Shown: positions 7,012 through 15,798, counted from the stretch's first letter. The stretch: DNA of 35,237 nt from Methanosarcinales archaeon (GCA_030606635.1 JAUWGA010000001.1:1-35237); one strand, 5' to 3'. Notes: generated by a model not told the origin, from the letters alone. Numbers and translations: made by a program.

Positions 7012-8178
7012 TCATGACGCGCTTGTCCCCAGTCCAAATGCATCCGCCAGTTCCGCGCCCGCTTCCCCGATCCCGAACAGACGATCCTTGACCGTCGAGA
7101 TCGACATGTATTTCTCAGTCCTTGTGCCGTCGTCCGATTCGATCTTTATCACGAATTCGTCCTTTGCCGCCCCGTGTGCGATACATTCGTTTGCGAATCT
7201 GCCGTATTCCGAGAGTATGACCTTCAGCGCATCAGAGACGTGCGGTTCCCTGATCACATTCATGCCATTAAACGTCAATCTCACAAGCGTCGCAACCTCG
7301 CGTCTTCTAGTATCCTTCACATAACCGGTCACCGCGTGCATGAGGTCTATAACCGCCTCGCTGTCGATCTCTTTTGAGACCAATTCATCTCTTGTCAGAT
7401 TGACCGGCTCTGCACCTTCATACACTATCGAATAATCATCGGTGGCAGTTTTCATCTCGATACGGACCATTTTTGCGCCCCTCCTATCCTTAAATTCTGC
7501 GGTTACCTGGTTATTTATGTAGTTAACGCCAGCCAAACGGTGATTCGACATGTCCATCATCTTCACCGCTTCCTCACTGTGGAATATCCCTGCCTTTCTC
7601 GGTACCGGAATTGCGAACGAACCTACCAGCTGCTTCACAGTGACCGCATCCTTAAACCGCAGTTCATAAGCGAATGATAGCTCGCCTAAATCTGCTTTAA
7701 ACTCGCCGTGGAGCCCCCTTTTCCCCTCCGAGTCGAGCGAATATGCAAATCTGGCGCCATATACGCCGAATTCGAGAAACGGACTGACTATCTTGCAGAC
7801 GCGCTCCGCGTTGAGGTCGATCTTCTCAGCCAGATCAGTTAGTGACGCACCAGACTCGGAATCGATCTTTGCCTTCTGCTGATCCACGCATGATGCACAC
7901 ACATCTATGATCGCATTCTTGCAGACCTGCATCTCATCGGTGCCGTCATCCCTGACGATCTCGTTCATCCGCCTCGTCACCTCGCTTTCGAATGTTCTCA
8001 GCCCGGAGATCTTCCTATCCTTTGCATGGTGGCTCTCTTCCACTTCGCTATTAGCCGAGATGATCTCGTTTTCAAGCGGAACTACCGCCTCGGTCATGTC
8101 CAGTAGCGCCTCCAGATCGTGAATGAAATCACGATCGGTTGGGAGTTTTACAGAGTCTTGATATAGATATTTCATCAT
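7012..8178 (-). CDS. uncharacterised protein with N-terminal coiled coil, third gene of a response-regulator operon
   Basis: A 388-residue soluble protein I cannot assign. The N-terminal 60 residues are helical and charged (DLEALLDMTEAVVPLENEII). Residues about 105-140 look like a small helix-turn-helix (SGASLTDLAEKIDLNAERVCKIVSPFLEFG). The remaining 240 residues are mixed alpha/beta with no catalytic motif I know. The ATG overlaps the stop of the DUF296 gene by 4 bases, so translation is probably coupled. The context (CheY-like receiver, then DUF296/PPC protein, then this) suggests the output or effector of a small signalling unit, which is inference only. Confidence 0.85.
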   Translation of the reverse strand: MMKYLYQDSVKLPTDRDFIHDLEALLDMTEAVVPLENEIISANSEVEESHHAKDRKISGLRTFESEVTRRMNEIVRDDGTDEMQVCKNAIIDVCASCVDQQKAKIDSESGASLTDLAEKIDLNAERVCKIVSPFLEFGVYGARFAYSLDSEGKRGLHGEFKADLGELSFAYELRFKDAVTVKQLVGSFAIPVPRKAGIFHSEEAVKMMDMSNHRLAGVNYINNQVTAEFKDRRGAKMVRIEMKTATDDYSIVYEGAEPVNLTRDELVSKEIDSEAVIDLMHAVTGYVKDTRRREVATLVRLTFNGMNVIREPHVSDALKVILSEYGRFANECIAHGAAKDEFVIKIESDDGTRTEKYMSISTVKDRLFGIGEAGAELADAFGLGTSAS

Positions 8179-8609
8179 AACACCATCCGTGCAATCCCGT
8201 ACATGTCGTCGTACACCCGTTCTGCAGCGATGCCCGATATCTCGAATATGATGGCTTCGGTGGTGAGGTACGTATCGACGCTATTACGCAGACAGCCGAC
8301 AGTCACGTCGCCCCCTTTGCCAAGCGCGGCATGCAGGTGGATGCTCGGGCTCCCATCCTTCCAGAGGATGTTTCCGATGCCGAGTATCTCGCAGGCGCCC
8401 GCGATCGAGTGCCACATCGGATCCGGCGGGACGGTGTCCTCCTTCGGTCCGGTTACGACCTGCATATTCTTAACAGCCCCGATCAGCATGAAGAATGCCT
8501 GCTTGATCTCTTCTGATCTTGCGAGTTTTACGAGTTCGTCGAGCAGATCCTCATCATGATCGATGCGTGCTAAGAACACCCGGCCAATCGAGCCCACTTC
8601 GTAGTCCAT
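8175..8609 (-). CDS. DUF296/PPC-domain protein
   Basis: A 144-residue single-domain PPC (plant and prokaryote conserved, DUF296) protein. The family signature HLHAALGKGGDVTVGCL lies at about residues 92-108. The two histidines belong to the HxHxxxG motif that forms the metal-like site in the trimeric PPC fold. Supporting core segments are FLARIDHDEDLLDELVKLA and AFFMLIGAVKNMQVV. In plants the domain is tied to AT-hook DNA-binding proteins. The stand-alone prokaryotic role is unknown. It starts 1 base after the receiver gene ends and overlaps the next gene by 4 bases, so the three genes form one transcript. Confidence 0.93.
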   Translation of the reverse strand: MDYEVGSIGRVFLARIDHDEDLLDELVKLARSEEIKQAFFMLIGAVKNMQVVTGPKEDTVPPDPMWHSIAGACEILGIGNILWKDGSPSIHLHAALGKGGDVTVGCLRNSVDTYLTTEAIIFEISGIAAERVYDDMYGIARMVL

Positions 8610-8610
8610 C

Positions 8611-8988
8611 TCATCCGGTCCCTGGCAGGTGCTTTTTTATGCCATCGATCAACTCTCTGTGACCGAATGGCTTGGTGATGTATTCATCGACACCGACAAC
8701 ATGCAGACCGATCATCTTATCGATGGACTGCGCCTTTGCTGTGAGCATCACCACTGGAATATCCTTTGTTTCCTCGTTTTTACGGATTGATTCGTACACG
8801 CCCCAGCCATCGATATCTTCCATCATAATATCCAGCAGGATCAGATCGGGTTTTGTATCTTTGAGCATGTCCAGCGCATCTCTGCCGCTGTAAGCTGGCA
8901 GCACCTCATAACCCTCATTTTCAAGCACCAGTGTGATCAGGTCTACCGTATCCGGTTCATCGTCCACAGCCATAATCCTTACACTCAT
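8611..8988 (-). CDS. single-domain response regulator (CheY-like receiver)
   Basis: A 125-residue phospho-acceptor domain without an output domain. All key residues are present: the acidic pair D9/D10 (MAVDDEPD), phosphorylated D53 (LILLDIMM), T83 (VVMLTAKA) and K106 (EYITKPFGH). No histidine kinase is encoded nearby. The protein leads the operon with the DUF296 protein and the unknown coiled-coil protein. A TTTATTAT box at about 9016-9023 predicts a start only a few bases before the ATG, so the transcript may be nearly leaderless. Confidence 0.97.
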   Translation of the reverse strand: MSVRIMAVDDEPDTVDLITLVLENEGYEVLPAYSGRDALDMLKDTKPDLILLDIMMEDIDGWGVYESIRKNEETKDIPVVMLTAKAQSIDKMIGLHVVGVDEYITKPFGHRELIDGIKKHLPGTG

Positions 8989-9015
8989 GTAATAGATACG
9001 TTTTGTACCAGATGC

Positions 9016-9058
9016 ATAATAAAGTAACCCTTCATCTAAGGATAGAAACGTTTATGTG
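9016..9058. promoter_or_regulatory. divergent promoter region between the response-regulator operon and Sec61-beta
   Basis: Two outward TATA-like boxes: TTTATTAT on the minus strand (9016-9023) for the receiver operon, and GTTTATGT preceded by GAAAC on the plus strand (about 9050-9057) for the Sec61-beta gene. Both lie about 26-30 bases from the respective ATG, which suggests short or absent leaders on both sides. Confidence 0.5.
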
Positions 9059-9080
9059 ACATCGCCAGAGAGTAAGATCG

Positions 9081-9257
9081 ATGGCTAAAAAGAAAGCAAG
9101 TGGCAGCGGACTCATGTCTTCTGCGGGTCTGATGAGATATTACGAGGCAGACGAGACCGCGATACGCATCAAACCAAAGACAGTGGTCATAATTGCTGTC
9201 ATGGCTGGCATATTCGCGATCACTCTTGGGTTTCGGTACGGAACCTGGCCCGGTTAA
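9081..9257 (+). CDS. secG: preprotein translocase subunit SecG/Sec61-beta
   Basis: A 58-residue tail-anchored subunit of the archaeal SecYE-beta channel in the cytoplasmic membrane. The sequence begins MAKKKASGSGLMSSAGLMRY, the usual basic, Ser/Gly-rich archaeal Sec61-beta start. It continues with YYEADETAIRIKP and ends with one TM helix (TVVIIAVMAGIFAITLGF, residues 34-51). No ribosome binding site is visible. A GTTTATGT box about 26 bases upstream fits a leaderless mRNA. The TAA stop overlaps the TAA of the converging Elp3 gene by two bases. It is shorter than common ORF cut-offs and easily missed. Confidence 0.93.
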   Translation: MAKKKASGSGLMSSAGLMRYYEADETAIRIKPKTVVIIAVMAGIFAITLGFRYGTWPG

Positions 9258-10864
9258 AGGCACTTCAACATGTATGCGCCTTCGCGTACATAACCGCGCG
9301 CCCTGTAATACTCGCGCACACCGATACCGCTTGTAACCGCGATTTTTGAAAATCCGTGCCCGGATGCAAGATCCTCTGCAGCAGCGAGCAGTTCACGCCC
9401 GTAGCCCCTGTGCTGCCACTGGTCACTGCGAGGGCTGGATTCTGCACCCAATGGCACCATCCTTCCGTACACCACCAGTTCACGCACGAGAGCCGCGCCC
9501 AGAAGTTCTATCCGGTGCGGAGAATCCGGGAACCGCAGCCGCAGAAAACCGATCAGGATACCATTTCCCCGATCTTCAAACGATATGAAGTGCTCGGTTC
9601 CGTCGCATGCACTGTACGTCTCGATCAACAGTTCGATCTTATCAGGCGCCATTCCGTGTAGCGATGCATGTCCGACCTCGCGGCACCTGATGCACCTGCA
9701 TGACCCGCCCCTCGACCTGAGCCGCTCTTCTGCAAGCTGGCGGATGTTGCTCTTTGTGACGCCTGCCGCGATCTGCTGCGCGGGAATGTCCCGCTGGATC
9801 CGCTGCAACCGCACCCATTTCGGAAGCACGCTCTTGATATCTGCGAGCAGCCCGATCGCCGATTCATTATCAAGCGAGTGGTAGCTGCCATCCTTCCACC
9901 ACCGGTGGAGCACGGTTCCCTCGGTGACGAGCGTGGGATAGATCTTCAGATGGTCAGGGCAGAATGCGGGATCGCTAAAGAGCGTCTTAAACATGTTGAG
10001 ATCGTCGTTGGCATCAGATCCGGGAAGTCCGACCATTATATGGAATCCGACCTTAAGCCCGCTGTCGCGCAGTCGCTTGTTGGCAGCGATCGAGTCCTGT
10101 ACGGTATGCCCGCGATCGATCTTTTCGAGCACGCGGTCATAGATGCTCTGAACACCTACTTCCACCTTCGTTGCACCCATCTCGAGCACGCGGTCGATCT
10201 CCTCCCTGGACAGATGATCGGGTCGGGTTTCGAAGGTGATCCCGATATTCCTGACCGCGGCAGTCTCGTTCGTGGCGATTATGGATTCGATATCGATATC
10301 GAGGTCGACATCCTGATCCGCCACGCCCGCGCCGCCGAAATCGTTCATAGCCGAAATCGACCGCCCGACAAACCACTGCTGGTAATCCGGCGGGCGGGCT
10401 GTGAATGTCCCGCCCATCACGATCAGTTCGACCTTGTCGACCGGATGCCCGATGCTCTGCAACTGCCGCAGCCGGACTGCCACCTGCTCGTACGGGTCGT
10501 AGCCGCACTGGATCGCACGCATCGTGGCGGGCTCTCGCCCCATGTAACTCTGCGGTGTCTGGAATACGGATGCAGGGCCGCCCGGGCATGGGATACATGC
10601 GCCATGCGGGCACGGGTATGGCGAGGTCATCACCGCAACCACGGCAACGCCTGATATCGTGCGGACTGACTTTCGCTGCAACAGATGGATCGCAACGGCA
10701 CGCTCATCCGCAGAGCAGAGCAGAAGGATCTCCGAATTCTTTGGGAGACTCGGGAGTTTGTACTTTGCGCTGACCCGCTTCTTGGCGGCATCGAGCTTGC
10801 GATCGCTCGTTATCTCGTGATTCAGGATCTGCTCAAGGATCTCACGGCAGGCTGGTTCGAACAT
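9254..10864 (-). CDS. elp3: tRNA U34 carboxymethyltransferase Elp3 (radical SAM + GNAT)
   Basis: Archaeal Elp3 acts alone to form the cm5U-type modification at tRNA wobble uridine 34, using SAM, a 4Fe-4S cluster and acetyl-CoA. The radical SAM cysteines appear in PYPCPHGACIPCPGG (C85, C90, C93 in this numbering). Further core motifs are VELIVMGGTFTARPPDYQQWF, GITFETRPDHL and KVEVGVQSIYDRVLEKIDRGH. A Cys cluster, CRCIRCREVGH, follows, then the C-terminal acetyltransferase domain with GYGRELLAAAEDLA and REYYRARGY. The open frame extends to an ATG at 10960, but I prefer the ATG at 10864. The first 32 residues do not look like Elp3, the promoter TATA box lies inside them, and 536 residues matches the family length. 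Confidence 0.95.
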   Translation of the reverse strand: MFEPACREILEQILNHEITSDRKLDAAKKRVSAKYKLPSLPKNSEILLLCSADERAVAIHLLQRKSVRTISGVAVVAVMTSPYPCPHGACIPCPGGPASVFQTPQSYMGREPATMRAIQCGYDPYEQVAVRLRQLQSIGHPVDKVELIVMGGTFTARPPDYQQWFVGRSISAMNDFGGAGVADQDVDLDIDIESIIATNETAAVRNIGITFETRPDHLSREEIDRVLEMGATKVEVGVQSIYDRVLEKIDRGHTVQDSIAANKRLRDSGLKVGFHIMVGLPGSDANDDLNMFKTLFSDPAFCPDHLKIYPTLVTEGTVLHRWWKDGSYHSLDNESAIGLLADIKSVLPKWVRLQRIQRDIPAQQIAAGVTKSNIRQLAEERLRSRGGSCRCIRCREVGHASLHGMAPDKIELLIETYSACDGTEHFISFEDRGNGILIGFLRLRFPDSPHRIELLGAALVRELVVYGRMVPLGAESSPRSDQWQHRGYGRELLAAAEDLASGHGFSKIAVTSGIGVREYYRARGYVREGAYMLKCL

Positions 10865-10946
10865 TTGTGCATCTATATCATCGTGGTTGTATCTTAACGG
10901 TCGCGTGGGGTGGGTATCAACTACTAATAGGGACCTCGCCAAAGTG

Positions 10947-10957
10947 TTATATATCAT
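10947..10957. promoter_or_regulatory. shared TATA-like element between Elp3 and the surface-protein cluster
   Basis: TTATATAT/ATATATAA is near-palindromic and lies between the divergent Elp3 and 10999 genes. Read minus, it predicts a start near 10925, upstream of the preferred Elp3 ATG. Read plus, it predicts a start near 10977, upstream of the ATG at 10999. One or both may be used. Confidence 0.4.
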
Positions 10958-10998
10958 CAATGAGTCTATTATTATGAGGCAGAGGGAACCTGTGGGGC

Positions 10999-13900
10999 AT
11001 GAATATGACGATTAACCTCAGGACTGGCATCATCGCTATCAGCCTATTTATACTCTTACTAAGTCCCATCCTTCTTATCCATGCTCACGGCGTTTCAGAA
11101 CGATATCCAAATGACACACCCCTTTCGGTCGGTAAAGCAACGTATGCGCTTTGTGAGACGGTCTGCATCACTTTAACGGTTCTGCCAGAAGAGATTATTT
11201 TTTTCAATATAATAAGCCCAACAGGGATCATTTATACCGCGCTACCATCCACAGACCGTGAATACCAGTTCAAGCCAGATACCGCTGGCAATTACGTGAT
11301 AAATGTTCTGTTGCGCTCCGGTGATGGCGAAACGTTCTTGACTACCGGGTTTGCAGTAGCAGATCCGGAGATCGTCTTTGGCGAGCCAGAGCAAGGGGGG
11401 GTAGTGGTGGGCGAACCTGTCAACTGGTCACAGCACATCTCCATCACAAACCACGAGAGGTTTCCCATATCAAATTTCTCGGTTAGTATTCCCCTCCCCA
11501 CGGGGCATTCCAATCTCTCTTCCGATGCAGGGTTCACAATTATCGATTCGTCTATTCCGGTTGATCTGGCAGCCGGCGAAGGCGCAAGCTTTAACATATC
11601 CTATCAGACGCCCCCTGTCCGACTCGCTGTGATAGAAGAGGGCATTGGCATCCTCGACTTGATCCCGCATGACGCGTTTGACATCGGGGTCTACAAAGAA
11701 ATTGGTACGGATGAAGAGGAGCCAGAGCTAACAGCTGAGATTACCATAAAGCAGGTAAAAGTCTGGCATAACTCGTCCATATATTATCATAACATCCCTG
11801 TTGCCATAGACGCGGAGGAATGCGAGGGGATTGTCGAACTCTTGGATGGCGCGGGAATGATTGCGGAGACAACGGTGGAAAGAAACAATAAAACAATTTT
11901 GTGGACGATTCCACAACTTTCTGACCGGACGTATGCGGTTGTTGAGGTAACGCGGGAACAGGGGGACGCTGAAATTGATGAACCGATCGAATGGCAGCTC
12001 AATGTCTCTGGCATCATCGTAAGATACAAAACGCCAGCACCCTATAACTGTCAGGATGCCGCAAACGATGTTGTTGGTGTGAACATCACGAACTTTAGCG
12101 TGTTTGCACCGATGGCTACACCATATAATCCTCTCGTTGTAACCTTGAACAGACCATACAACGGTTCGAAAATCCCTAATAACTGGACTTTACTAAATGC
12201 AACGGTAACAGATGCGGATAATGACACTATGGCCGTCTGTTTCTACGCAAATAACAACAGTAATGGTTTAAATGCTTCCGAAGGTTTGGTTTATATTGCA
12301 GAGAATGTAGCCAATGGGACTACATTGACTTATAATTTAACCGCACTGCCGGTAAAACCATCAGAAGACGGTTTAGCTGTGTTAATGCACTTTGATAATA
12401 GGAGCGAGTATGGTGAAACTAACACACTTGTTTATGATTTTTCAGGGAATGGTAAGAATGGGACGATGCACGGCGATACGTTCATCAGTTTATCAGGCAA
12501 GTTTGGAGGAGCAGCGCAGTTTGACGGGAATGGAGATTATGTAAGTGTTACGGATGATGATGATGATGATGATGATCCAACTGCCTATACCATTTCTACC
12601 TGGGTTAAGCCAGAGAAGGGTATAACACGCGTAAATATCATAGTAAGGACAGATGCAAAAGGTCCTAAAAAGTCGTGGTCCCATCAATTACGAATTACAT
12701 CAAAACGTAAATTCGAGCATTATCTTTACGATGTTGACGCTGACAAGCCAGTGTCAGTAACAGGTTCAACGACAGTAGAGTCCGGGAAATGGTATCATAT
12801 AGTGGGAATAGCAGAAAACGCTGGAAATATGAGCTTATATGTTAACGGAAGAGAAGAAGGCACAACCACAATAGGCACGATGTGGACGGGTGGCGATAGG
12901 TGGTTTGTTGGTTCTAACGCGGGAAATGGAATGGCATATTACAACGGTCTCAGCGATGACGTCGCCATCTACAATAGAGCCATATCGGCAGAAGAAATCT
13001 TAGACCATTACCGCATGGGTGAAGGAGCGTATTACTGGAATGTCGATGCATCCGACCGAGTTTCAAGCAATGAATCAGGCGCATGGAACTTCACAATTAC
13101 GCCGATCAAACCGCCCGACATTCGAGTTGTCGATGTAGCGTTCGATCACTGGGATACTGATGAGAACAGATCATCTGTCTATGAGACCGGAACCGGCTAT
13201 CACGTCAAAGAAAGTAAGAACATCACAATCAATGCGACTATCGCGAACTATGGCGTCGGAAATGTAACTTCTGACTTCAAGGTCTCGTTCTTTGACTCCG
13301 CTGGCGCGTATGGTAACTGGAGCCTATGCTTTTGGAACTCTACGTATAACGTGTTAACAGAAGGCGAACTGGGAAGTAGAACCACCGGGTATCCCTACAA
13401 CACCACGTATGTAACCGGATACTGGGATCCATCGTTGGTTGGCACGCACAACATCGCGGTATGGGCAGACCCGGATGATTATATATACGAGTCGCAAGCA
13501 AACACCACAAACAACAATGCATCAGCATTGATAAACGTCTCCGCGTGGCAGAAATACTACGGGAATGCAAGCGGCAGCATCGCATTGACAGTCAGTGCTT
13601 CCGAATCGGTGTATGACTGGACGTGGGGTAATGAAACAGATGCCGGGTACGTTTATATCGTAAATGCGGGCGTAACTGTAAACTGGAGCGCTCTACACGC
13701 ACTTGGATGCGATAGTGACGATACACTAAACGCGAGCGGACATGACTTTCTCGATGCCGATACCAACCTTGCCACGGTTGTCGGCAGCAGCAATGCGACC
13801 GGATTTGCGAACAATAATATCACAGAGTTGTTCAGCAGCAATGATCCGAGCAATGCAACGAACAAAACAACATTCATTGTGTACGGGACCAGTATATCAC

Positions 13901-14166
13901 ATGTACCGATCGTGAACAGCACCATGATGACAAACCTTATGTCAGTCGAGAGTGCGAATTTCATCACAGGGCTATTATGGGACGCTACTTCGGATACCAA
14001 TGGCTACTATGATACGACAGACGATGAGAATCTCGTATTCGTCACAAAGATAAGAGTGGCTGCAGTAGGTATCGGCAGCACGGCGCATAATTATGAATTC
14101 GCAGCCCCTTGCACGCTTAATCCGATGTCCGGAGGCGATCTGGATATTTATATGGAGTTAAAATGA
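10999..14166 (+). CDS. large secreted surface glycoprotein with LamG and CARDB domains
   Basis: A 1055-residue exported protein. A signal peptide (residues 1-31, hydrophobic core GIIAISLFILLLSPILLIHA) is followed by beta-rich repeats. Residues about 455-675 form a LamG/concanavalin-like domain (GDYVSV, YTISTWVKP, KWYHIVGIAENAGNMSLYVNG, YYNGLSDDVAIYNRAISAEEI). Residues about 700-850 form a CARDB-type adhesion domain. Residues about 850-1055 form a terminal domain opening WQKYYGN and ending LDIYMELK that is shared with the next two proteins. N-x-S/T sites are very frequent, as expected for an N-glycosylated archaeal S-layer or adhesion protein. No C-terminal TM or sorting signal is seen, so it may be held by partners. 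An eight-Asp run sits in the LamG domain. Confidence 0.88.
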   Translation: MNMTINLRTGIIAISLFILLLSPILLIHAHGVSERYPNDTPLSVGKATYALCETVCITLTVLPEEIIFFNIISPTGIIYTALPSTDREYQFKPDTAGNYVINVLLRSGDGETFLTTGFAVADPEIVFGEPEQGGVVVGEPVNWSQHISITNHERFPISNFSVSIPLPTGHSNLSSDAGFTIIDSSIPVDLAAGEGASFNISYQTPPVRLAVIEEGIGILDLIPHDAFDIGVYKEIGTDEEEPELTAEITIKQVKVWHNSSIYYHNIPVAIDAEECEGIVELLDGAGMIAETTVERNNKTILWTIPQLSDRTYAVVEVTREQGDAEIDEPIEWQLNVSGIIVRYKTPAPYNCQDAANDVVGVNITNFSVFAPMATPYNPLVVTLNRPYNGSKIPNNWTLLNATVTDADNDTMAVCFYANNNSNGLNASEGLVYIAENVANGTTLTYNLTALPVKPSEDGLAVLMHFDNRSEYGETNTLVYDFSGNGKNGTMHGDTFISLSGKFGGAAQFDGNGDYVSVTDDDDDDDDPTAYTISTWVKPEKGITRVNIIVRTDAKGPKKSWSHQLRITSKRKFEHYLYDVDADKPVSVTGSTTVESGKWYHIVGIAENAGNMSLYVNGREEGTTTIGTMWTGGDRWFVGSNAGNGMAYYNGLSDDVAIYNRAISAEEILDHYRMGEGAYYWNVDASDRVSSNESGAWNFTITPIKPPDIRVVDVAFDHWDTDENRSSVYETGTGYHVKESKNITINATIANYGVGNVTSDFKVSFFDSAGAYGNWSLCFWNSTYNVLTEGELGSRTTGYPYNTTYVTGYWDPSLVGTHNIAVWADPDDYIYESQANTTNNNASALINVSAWQKYYGNASGSIALTVSASESVYDWTWGNETDAGYVYIVNAGVTVNWSALHALGCDSDDTLNASGHDFLDADTNLATVVGSSNATGFANNNITELFSSNDPSNATNKTTFIVYGTSISHVPIVNSTMMTNLMSVESANFITGLLWDATSDTNGYYDTTDDENLVFVTKIRVAAVGIGSTAHNYEFAAPCTLNPMSGGDLDIYMELK
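12553..12576 (+). repeat. (GAT)8 trinucleotide repeat coding for eight Asp
   Basis: A perfect in-frame run of eight GAT codons in the LamG domain, at the strand-to-loop position before the ISTWVKP segment. It is prone to length change in whole codons and could bind divalent cations. Confidence 0.95.
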
Positions 14167-15072
14167 TGAAAAGTGTGTGGATGAAATCTATGTAATCAGT
14201 GCAATCTGTGGTTAATAACTCTTATGCACGACGAGCAGCGGCGCAGCCATAACACAAGATTTCCACAGATTAAGAGTTATCTGCCCAACGTGAGATTTAT
14301 TCGGGAGGATTTCATACAGTATTCAGGCGTAGTCTTCTACATCGCCGAGGGGATACGACTCGGACACCGGCACCCGGGTTGACCGCCCCTGCACTTTGCA
14401 CGAAAGACTTAATATGCGAAAGTTGCAAGTAGGTTGCAGAGGCATGCATAAGCACATTCGTGTCTCGCGGGTTGAAAAGCATCTGAAAGCGTGTCAGGGT
14501 TGGTCACGCAGGAAATCGGATTGCACCACGCATCCCAAATGCGAAAAAAGGGGTACAATAGTGTCGGTACACAGAACCATCTTGACCGCTGTGCTGCAGC
14601 GTTCCGTCGCGGCGCATGCCAGAACGGCTCTCGCGGAATCTGTCGGATCTGAAGATGTGAGCGGTGCTGCCGCTGCCAGCCCGGATGTGACTGCTACGAA
14701 TCGCGAAGGTTGTGCAGCAACCTGGAACTTAAGCGTAAACGGCAGAGGGCCCATCTACAATCCAGTCCATGCCGGCACTCAAACGATAGCGCCCCTGGAC
14801 ACAGAGTCGTGACTGTGGAGGCTGAAGCAGACGCGGGTCCGGATCTCTTAATGGAGTCGGGGCGGGAAAAAGCACGAATGGAATCACGGTCATGGGAGGT
14901 CCCAAAATAAGTCTTGTGGCTAAAAGAGGCAAGGGGGCGGGTAAATAGAAGATAAAGAGTAATACAGGGGCGGGAACGAGGGGCTGATCCCATGGATCTA
15001 AAACGTATCGAATAACGAACAACAGAACAGATTTGCAAAAGAGCAGATTTACACACAAAGGAGATAGAATAA
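14167..15072. other. 906-base stretch without a convincing gene
   Basis: It lies between two surface-protein genes. At its start are tandem AATCTGTGG-like 9-mers and crossing inverted repeats (14185-14280). The middle contains an open frame (14396-14812, plus) whose translation is rich in R, C, H and A with no domain, and overlapping frames on the other strand that are equally long. I regard all of these as chance or as decayed sequence. Near the end are AGATTT direct repeats, and the ribosome binding site of the next gene (AAAGGAG, about 15056-15063). A degraded gene or mobile element is possible. Confidence 0.5.
14185..14280. repeat. AATCTGTGG 9-mer repeats with crossing inverted repeats
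   Basis: Three consecutive 9-mers (AATCTATGT, AATCAGTGC, AATCTGTGG; 14185-14211) are followed by ATAACTCTTA (14215-14224). Downstream come CCACAGATT (14263-14271) and TAAGAGTTAT (14271-14280), the exact complements of the third 9-mer and of the 10-mer. The arms occur in the order A, B, A', B', so the two stems cannot nest. They would form either alternative hairpins or a pseudoknot. Confidence 0.7.
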
Positions 15073-15798
15073 ATGAAAATGAAAACAATTGAGGTGGCTA
15101 CGATCGTGATCGCTCTGGTGGTGGCATTCACAGGGATCGTGAGTGCAGATCCGGACGGTGTAGCAGGCAATGCTACTGATCCTGTAACGAAACCTACAGT
15201 AGCTGCAGGACAAGATGACGCACAAGGTGGCTATATTACAGGCTTTGATCTCACTGTAATGCAGCAGACTGCCAAGTGGCAAGGCTACTATGGCAACATA
15301 ACTGCTGAAATTACATTGGATGATGACAATAGTGCTACGTTGTACAATTGGACCACTGCTGCGCCTACCGGCGAAGTGTACGCAACAACACTAAACACAC
15401 TGCCTGTTTGGTCCAACTTTATCAACAATGCAAGTCTTAGCGCTGTAGACACTGCTTACGGCTTCGTGTCGGGTGAGTCAGATAATACGGCGGAAACTTT
15501 CTCACTTACCAACCATACCGCCTTCCATCTTGCAGGCAATGAGATTGCCGCAGGAGTGGGGCGATGTGCTAAGACATACGAGGGTCCAGGCAATACCGGC
15601 GACTGGGAAACCGTACTGCTATGGGATGACGATGGCACGGCTACAGACAACTATCTATTCGCAGGGATCATCAGAGATAATACGGCAAGTTACAAAAACA
15701 CAAACGAAACTCCGGATACTTGCGATTACCAGATGATCGTACCAGAGAACCCTTTGAACGGCACAACCACATACTACTTCTACGCGGAACTAACGTGA
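15073..15798 (+). CDS. secreted surface protein made of a single W..YYG domain
   Basis: A 241-residue exported protein. A signal peptide (MKMKTIEVATIVIALVVAFTG, cleavage likely near SADPD) is followed by a Thr/Ala linker and one domain. The domain starts DAQGGYITGFDLTVMQQTAK, continues WQGYYGNITAEITL, LYNWT and VLLWDDDG, and ends NPLNGTTTYYFYAELT. It is homologous by eye to the C-terminal domain of the preceding 1055-residue protein and the N-terminal domain of the following 664-residue protein. There is no TM anchor, so it may be a free S-layer subunit. AAAGGAG lies about 9 bases before the ATG. Two hairpins follow or overlap the stop. The function is unknown. Confidence 0.85.
   Translation: MKMKTIEVATIVIALVVAFTGIVSADPDGVAGNATDPVTKPTVAAGQDDAQGGYITGFDLTVMQQTAKWQGYYGNITAEITLDDDNSATLYNWTTAAPTGEVYATTLNTLPVWSNFINNASLSAVDTAYGFVSGESDNTAETFSLTNHTAFHLAGNEIAAGVGRCAKTYEGPGNTGDWETVLLWDDDGTATDNYLFAGIIRDNTASYKNTNETPDTCDYQMIVPENPLNGTTTYYFYAELT

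Noticed and set aside
6824..7015. 63-residue open frame between the NYN gene and the response-regulator operon
   Set aside because: It contains the likely NYN promoter, lacks a ribosome site of its own and has no recognisable features beyond chance.
8260..8300. ATCGACGCTATTACGCAGAC in the DUF296 gene as an element copy
   Set aside because: It has no inner palindrome or matching ends, and it falls within the normal family length and motif region.
9878..10654. 258-residue open frame antisense to Elp3
   Set aside because: It mirrors the radical SAM domain coding strand. The Elp3 motifs are unambiguous.
14396..14812. 138-residue plus-strand open frame in the surface cluster gap
   Set aside because: Composition is atypical and no domain is visible. 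Equally long frames exist on the opposite strand, and there is no ribosome site.
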